Origin: Diphasiastrum complanatum
Taxonomy: Eukaryota; Streptophyta; Lycopodiopsida; Lycopodiales; Lycopodiaceae
Assembly: GCA_029204225.1 (NCBI GenBank)
Contig: CM055111.1
Location: forward strand, 22,909,772 to 22,973,771
Direction: 5' to 3'
Length of the DNA: 64,000 bases
The notes under the pieces were generated by a model. That model ran no database searches. It had not been told where the DNA came from and was given only the letters and a program-made list of their open reading frames with translations. Positions 24,601 to 33,106 of this stretch are shown piece by piece (within the stretch, counting starts at the first letter, position 1; each line of letters starts with the position of its first letter). The position numbers and the translations under genes were made by a program.

Positions 24601-27600
24601 CTCCTTAGACTCATGGTCTAGGATGTTGTTGTTGTTGTTCTTCTTCTAGTTGATGTTGGTTGCTGGACTGATTAGGCATTTGTTTCCTGTCATTTGTAGC
24701 ACTCTTCTTCTTGGGATGTTGTTGTTTGCTTGTAAGCAAGGCAACGAATTTACAGTTGGAAGAGGAAGACACTTTTCTTTTCACTTCTTCATGCAAAATA
24801 CTAAATGACACTTTGTGCAGTGTCAAGGCGGAAGTGTTGCTAAATAGTAACACTAAATTGTCATAGGTAGCTGGAAGACTGGAAAGTAATGCCATAACAT
24901 CATCTTCTTCTGAGATAGGTGCCCCTATTGATTGAATTAGCTACTTGAAATTGTTTAGATGACCAAACTCTAAATTGTTCTCACTCATTTAGATGGGCCA
25001 AAAACTTCTTCCTTTAAAAAAGGCAAGTGGTGACATCTACTGTCTCATATAAGCTAGTAAAGATGTCCCAAGCTTCCTTAGAAGTGGAACAACTCACCAC
25101 ATGGGCTACTTGTGGATTTTTAAGATTCAGGAAGATGATGGCTAGGGTTTTTGCCATCTTTGGCTTCCCATTGGGCAAGCTGTTTTGGTAGTTGATTAGG
25201 CTTTGCTATGGTATCACTAATGTAGCCCCATAGTTCCTTTTCAATGAGTATCATCCTCATCTTGAATTTCCACATGTGGATGTCATCATTGTTAAACTTT
25301 GCCATCAGATGGATTTCTAAGGGATTAGCTTCCATGTTTAGATAAATGGAACAATCAAGAAACATAAACAAAGTAAGCAATTGTTACATGAGACAGATAG
25401 AGATGACCTGGCTCTGATACCAATTGTTGAGGAGTGGCTTGGACTATGGCGGAATATTGGGCTCTCCAAGAGGAATTTCTTGAAGTTGATTTTGAATGTA
25501 TAAGGGGGTTTTGATCTTTTAATTGCTATGAGACTATGTGTGTTTCATGTAATGTTCTCAATCATTCTTTAATGTGAAATCAGTTTCATACTAGGTGTCG
25601 AAGATGACCATCGAAGATAGCTATCAAGTAGGCATGTGTGATAGTTGTTGCTATCTTCTACAGAGGACTAATTATCATGGAAGAAGTGCGATACGGTAAT
25701 AGAAGAGAAGATGTGTTAGGATCCAATCATGGATCCAACATATTCTGACGAGATCAGTAGCTCCAGAGGTCATAGGACCAATTTGAGACAATTGATGACT
25801 CCCCATTAGAGGCACTTTAGGCCAGTTGTGTCTAGATGTGTTGCAGTTGCAAACCAGAGTACTTATGCGATGTGTTGCGTGGCGAGTTTGGTAGAGCCGA
25901 TGTACAACTGACCAAGTTAACATGTAACTTGGCGAGCATTGACTAGGGTTCGTCGGCATGTGACCGATGTGGTCTTATGGCCACATGCGTACGTTGGGCA
26001 TGGGGGTAGCGTAGCAGTAAGACACTGTATTCATGGTTCAAGGGGGTAGACTTGGTAGGCTAAGTGGACTAATTACCCACATGTGTGCCAAGTGTCCTAG
26101 GACCAAAATAGCAGGTAGTGAGATTGCATGAACTTCCGAAGTCCATTGTCTCAAATAGGGATCCCAAGTTCACAGGAACATTATGGACAATGATGTTTGC
26201 CAAGTTGGGAACACAATTGCGGATGAGTAGTAGTGAACACCTACAAACGGATGGGCAGACTGAGAGAGTCAAGCAGGTCCTAGAGGATATGCTTAGAGCA
26301 TGCGTTAGTGAAACACAAACTAGCTGGTTGAAATATTTGCCACTAGTAGCGTATGCGTATAATGATTAAAAAGCATGTGTCCACAGGGATGAACCCATTT
26401 GAGCTCAATTATGGATTGCTGCCGACGAGTCCAGCGACTCCTACGAAGGTGCCTAGCGCTGCAGAGTTCTTGACTCAGATGCAGGCTAAGTTGGATTTAG
26501 AGCATTTGTCTTCTTCTAAATCTCGTGACATAGCTAGAAAAGTTCAATGATTTCTTACCATCCACTGCAGGTCAAAATGCCTATACACAAGTTTTCTTGA
26601 TTTGGATTCATGTAGAATCACACTCTGATTTCTTTTCTGCTTTAATTCATGCTCTTAATAATAAGATTAGCTACAAATGCTCTGCAGCTTTTCATGTTCT
26701 TTTTGAGTCTTAAGTTTGTATAGTTCGCATAAAGCAGTTTCAGAATATATTGAAAGAGAATTGAAAGTGCAGAAATTTCTTTTTGTTTGATGGAGGAGAA
26801 GAGAGAGAAGCTCACCTAACTGTAGTATTTGTATCTTTGCTACAGGAAGGATGCAAATGCCTTTTATACATGGTTCTTCATGCTCGTGTAGTGCTTGATT
26901 TGTTTGAGAATCCAAAGTTTGAGATAGCGTTTCAGCAAGTGGAAGGGGATTTTGATTCATTCCATGGCAGATGGACCCTTGATGCTTTGGGAAATCAACA
27001 TACCTTATTAAAGTATGTTGTGGACATGAAAATGCACAAGGATTTCCTTCTTCCTGAAACTATTGTTGAGGAGGTGCAAATATTTTTCTTTGACTTCCAA
27101 TCTTCAGGTGTCTACTAGCATGTGTAAATGTTCTGGTTAAGCTCGATTGTGTTTATGATCTGAAGGCCCAAAGCTTCCATGTAGACTTTACTTCCACATG
27201 TAATTGTGTAGGTTGTTTATGAGGATCTTCCTGAAAATCTGTGTGCAATTCGAGATCGGGTGGAGCTTGGCCAAGCTTCATTCAAAGTTCCTGAGAAGAA
27301 TTACAAACATGGTTATGAAGGTTCTGAAGATAGCAACAACAATGCTAATGCTCCTCAGAGTGTGGTACTTAAAAATGATAATGTGAACCTGGACACGGAG
27401 ACATGTGCATCTAAGTTATCAAAAAAGCGAAAAACTCCCGTAGCAGGCCTTCAAAGAGAGTTTGGGGTCTTGGAGAAAGAATTGCTGAGGTTTATCGCCG
27501 AAAATGGAAAGATGGGAGTCATGCCGATGAGGTGGCAGTTGCGACACTATGGACGTATAGATCTTGAAAAGGCAATAGCACGAATGGGTGGGTTTATACG

Positions 27601-30600
27601 AGTTGCAGCTCGCTTGGGTCTTTCATTAACCTACAAGCAGCGAAAACCAAAGGGATACTGGGACAACCTAGAAAACATTAGACAAGAGGTATGCTCCATC
27701 TCCTATATTGTTTGTCATAAAAAATAATTGATGTCTACTTACATATTACGTTTTTTTTTTAGTGCAATAAACATTCTGGATGCTTAATACTTTCCAGCAT
27801 GTACCATCTTTATCCCTAGAAGTTGATAAAGGAGTTTTGTTAAGTTACTACAAGCAGCTCCTTTCATGCCATTATTGGATTGGTAACTCTCTCAATATTT
27901 ACGAGCACGGTAAAGTAATGGGTTGACTGTGCTGCATGAACTAGTATCCTCAAAGTTAGTGTTTATATCAATTATAATCAGAATAAGCATTCCATCTAGC
28001 AGTAACAAGATTTTTAGTGTTTTCAGTGTATTAGAACGGCAACTTTCATTTATAGCTTAACATCTTTTTGGCAGAATTAAAATGACTGGCAGTAATGATT
28101 ATGGTATCCTTGTAATCTGGAGTAGTCTATTCTGGCATATAGATTTATAAATTCTAGTATAAATTTATAAAACAATCTAGTTCCATGAAAGATACATATT
28201 TGTGTACCATGGTAATAAAAACTTTAACAAGCACACATGCCAAACAATGTAGCACTTGTAGCATTATGAATGTTGTAGTAAAATGTTCAACTAAAGTTAT
28301 AAAGGCTAGAATTCTTGGAAGTAAGGTGCTTGCTTAACCTGCCATAAGTACAGAGATAGCCACACCTCACACATCAGTTGGCTGGGAACGGTTCATGCCC
28401 AAAAGACTCTTCACCTTGCTGGAGTTACTTTTCCAACAAATTCTATTCCTGATATGACAAGGATTTTGAACATAAGAAAACAAGGTGTCCATCACATTTG
28501 ATGGCGTAGTGACCACAAAATGGGAAAGAAATATGCGCCACATCATTGGAGAACTCACATGGTGAAGTGTCATAAATAAAGTAACAGTCGAGGTTTTCTG
28601 GTCCTCTTTTCCTGTTTGGTTTATTTCTGTCTATGCACAGATCATGATAGCTGGGGTAATGCATTGTGACCACTTTTGGGCTGTCACACCCCTAGAAAGG
28701 TTCACCCATAAACATGCTAATGTGCTACATTTCTAAAACTTCCACGTTCTCAGGTTCCTTGTCACAATGTTTTACTGGAGCAGAATTGGAGGCCACAAAC
28801 TGAGCTTTTTATTATAAAACCAAGAGGTAAGCTCAAGTTGACACTGAGTCCCAGACCACCTTTGAACATTCAAAAGAAACCTTTCTTAATAAGAAGAGTT
28901 AGGTTTTGATATTGATGAATTGGAACAACTCCCTATAAATTTGTTCTTCAATACCTCTTGGCTACGCTCTGGAGTGGCTGACAATTTGTACTAGCAATGA
29001 ATGAGAAGCAAATCTGGGAGTCCAGGCAGTTGGGGACCAGCACCTAAAAGAACACTATGGAGTGAGCTTTGTGAGTCATGGGACAACGAATTTCCAAGAG
29101 CTGTGAGACAAATAAGAACAGATAGAATGAATAGAAACGGGTCCTAGGGACCTAAGACAGGATTTGCGATTCCCAGGGACTAAGGAATCGAGCAGTGAAA
29201 ACGTCGGTAACCTCTAGGACATAAAGCATTAGATGGTGGATCTTGATTGTTGGTTATCTTAGATTTGCAATCCCAGTGATTAAGGCATCAAGCAGTGAAG
29301 CGTTCCAGAACGGAATGTTTTTTTTTCTTTTTCGGGTTTTCTTTGTAAAAATGTTGTGTCTTATGAAAACCAAACAAAAGCCTAGAAAGTTCAAAAAACA
29401 ATGAAAGATATTAAGTGTTAGGAACGGTAAATAAATTATACACGTAGTTGCATTAGAACCACACTCTCTGGTTATGGGACTAGCATCCATGCACCTGGAA
29501 GATGTTCTGATAGATCTTTAAGTCCTGTTGGGAACTCTTCTACAGAGTCGTACCTTCTCGCATATAATGCAAGGTACTGTGCTCTTTTACATGTTTAGAA
29601 GCAATTACCGGTAACTGAAGCAAGTTTAATCCAAATTCCAGAAAACTTTATCCTCATGAGGTTTGATTTCCTCTCTTGGTAGCACTCCTTCCTCAACACT
29701 CTAGGTTTCTAACATGCAAGCTTTGGCTTTGATATCAACATCACTAACAAGGCATGACAAAAAGTCACTAACTTGGCACAGGTGCATTGCGTAAAATAGA
29801 ACTCCCTAGATTTTGAAACCTACTATTGCTCCTAGTTTGTGGCTGTCCTACTCGGGTTTGGCTATAAAAACAAATTGAAGGTTCCCTCTCTCCCTTTTTT
29901 TTTTTTTTTTCCAAATCAGATGCTCCAAAACGTAGGGCCCGGTGCAACTGAGTTTAGAACTATCAGTAACAATCAGATTATTAGCATAAACTAACACCTT
30001 GATTTCTTCAAACTTTATAAAACATAATTTACCCAAAAACCAAATACTAGGAAAAAGAATTTCTTGATTTGAATCATAGAACCCACGGTTCTCAGAACCG
30101 TGGGTCCTGAGAACCGTGGGGTGAACTGTACCACGGTTCATGAACCGTGCCGTGGTATGGTTCCTCTAATCAATTAATTAATTTCCATTTTCCCCCAAGG
30201 CATTTTTGGTCCTCATTTCACAGATTTCAAAATGGTCCTCAAATTTCACAAATGGTCCTCAGATTTCACAGATTTTTGGCATTACATGGATTTCACAGAT
30301 TCAAATGATTTTACAGATTTCACAGATGATTTCACAGATTTTTTTGGCCTTTTTTTTGCATATTTTTGGGCTATTCTTGGGGGTGGGAAACTAAAAAAAA
30401 TTAATTAATTAATTGGATGGTTCACCATGGTTCAGCCTAGATTTTTGGTGAACCGTACGGTTCACTGTATGGTTTTGAGAACCATGGTGAACTGTCCACG
30501 GTTCTCAAATTCTATGATTTGAATCTTTTGGATTTTGTTCAAACTGATTTGAATCTCAATCTGAATTCTTTTTATTCGAATCTTCAGGATGATCCTCTAT

Positions 30601-33033
30601 ACCATTTGCACGCGTAACTTTGCCACAACCAAAACATCATGTGTACCATCCTTAGAAGCCCATTCCGACCATTTTGGGTCGGAACGTTCCTGGAGTTCCG
30701 GAACTTTCCTGGTCGGAACGAGTTTTTTTTATTAAAAAAAAAAGAGGTAAAAACCCTGCTGGCCCGCGCATTAGCCATTTCTGTGCTTTTTCTGTCATCA
30801 TTGTTTGGGTATATCAGTGTGATCAGCTGCAGGATTGTGTGGTCCTCACCAGACATTATAGAGAGTCCCATCTTAGCCTCAGATGACGTCTCACCATAGG
30901 ATTTATTTTCATAGTACTATGTTATCAGACATGACGTGTTTCTTTTTCTATCAGATGTACGGCGAACGCATAACTATTTTATGGATGTTTTTTGCTTACA
31001 TTTATGGCTCTTCCCTAAACCCTGCTCGGATTATATGATGGTTATTCTCCAGTTCCGTTACGTTTCATCAAGAATGTTTCTTGGTTTCAAAATAATTTCA
31101 TGGTTTTGTTGATAAATGTATGGTAGTGGGTCAGATCGTATTTTAGATAAAAAATTTAGCCGAGCACCGTAGGTTGTTCCTATTGACATGAATTCTCAGG
31201 TTATTTTTACTCCATTCAACACTCCTAGTTAATAGTCTGATTATTGTAATTAATTGTCTGTTCATTAGTAAATCTGTTTAATGTAGTTAATTTTCTGTTT
31301 TTAAGTTAGTTAGCTGAATTTTTACATAAATTAATTTCTTTGTAAAAAAACGTAGTTTTTTTTGGGGGGCATCGTTCCGGAACGGAATGCGTTCCAGAAT
31401 GCGTTCCGTTTCGGAACGGGCAACTAAGGTACCATCCATAGTACCCACGGTTCTCAGAACCGTGGGGTGAACCGTACCACGGTTCATGAACCGTGGTACA
31501 GTTCATGATAAATAAATAAATAATTAATTAATTAATGTTTGATAAAAAATGAACTAAAGAAAATAAAAAATTAATTAATTAATAACTACACGGTTCACCA
31601 CGGTTCTGGTCAAAAAAAATTGAGAACCATACGGTTCACTGTACGGTTCTCAGAACCGTGGTGAACCGGCCACGGTTCATTAATTCTATGGTACCATCTA
31701 GAACCTTCTCTATGATTGGAATATCTACTGCAAAATCTAGGACCTCTGTTGCAACCAAAATCTCCGCCCACCATCTAGAGCCTCTATTGCAACTAGAATC
31801 TCTACTGCATCATCAGCCTCTACCACAAGATGTGTACAAGAATCTCCTCTCCCATATAGTGTGACCCATGACATATATTAGAGTGCGCATTTACACGAAG
31901 CTGTCCCTTTTTGAATACCATGTGGCTCATGACGTATATCCTAGCCATCCACTACATTTGGAACATCTTGTGAATCATCTAGTACATAATAAGATCATGG
32001 ACAAAAGCACACACCAATCAAAAGGGCAATCATCTTGCCTATATGTCTGCCACCAAGAGTTAGCTTAGCCTCTATCAATGCATTGTACTTCAAGAAATGC
32101 ATGCAAAAGAACAATCTACACAAGCTTGAAGCTAGAATCTCAAAATTGCCAAGCCATTGCAATCATATCAGCATCAGTATTGGATAAATAAATAAGACAC
32201 TAGTGTATTCAACTAGCTTGCCAATTCAATGTCCACATATAAAGATGAAGAAACGTATGCAAGTGGAAACCGTCAACTTTTCTTGTGCAACAGTAACAAA
32301 AATGATGTGGACGAATCAAACATGAATGGGAACGAGTGAAATAAGAAAAAAAGTGAAGTGACAAAAAATAGGGGAAATGGAACGATAGTGGAAACATCAA
32401 AAAGTGGATTCAAAGAATACCAGTGAAAAGTATGTAATAAGAAGCTATTGAGGGTGCGGAATCTTGTCGTCACCCCAGGTATAATAAGCTGAAAATGACT
32501 ACTAAATACATAGTCAATGGATGTTGAAGAATCAACAAGTGTATTTTAAGTAAAGTCATTGGAGAAACCCTCCAAAACTAGGTTCTAGATGGCCATGAAG
32601 CCTATCAACATATGTTATAAAAATCAACATGCAGAAGATTTTCACCAAATAATTTTTCTTTTTTAATCACTTCTAGCTAAATGATGTCCTTAATTTGGAA
32701 AGATATGGCTTCAATACTTCGGTTTTGTTCAATATCCATCTACTCTATGCATTGGAGATCTAACTTCAATTCAGTTTCTGATGAAATTTTATTTGATTTA
32801 CAGTCAACTTTCCTGCATTTACTACAAAAATCTCTTTGCATTTGTTAGCACTTTTACGTCTATTTGTGACTGCAAAATTGAACTCTCTGCACAGCCACGT
32901 ATAGTATCAGTAGTAGAACTAGTTAGGCTTATCCTTGAAAAATTATGTTGCTGTGGGACAGATTCTTGTTTTCCAGAAGGATAATGGGGAGGAGACCACT
33001 ATCATGCCAACCAGGAAATCACTTGAAAAAGCT

Positions 33034-33106
<73 letters not shown>

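Noticed and set aside
32977-33034. Alternative exon 9 start after TTTTCCAG
   Set aside because: It is in phase and has a better pyrimidine tract, but it would drop the ILVFQ segment that fits the family alignment. Kept only as a possible alternative acceptor.
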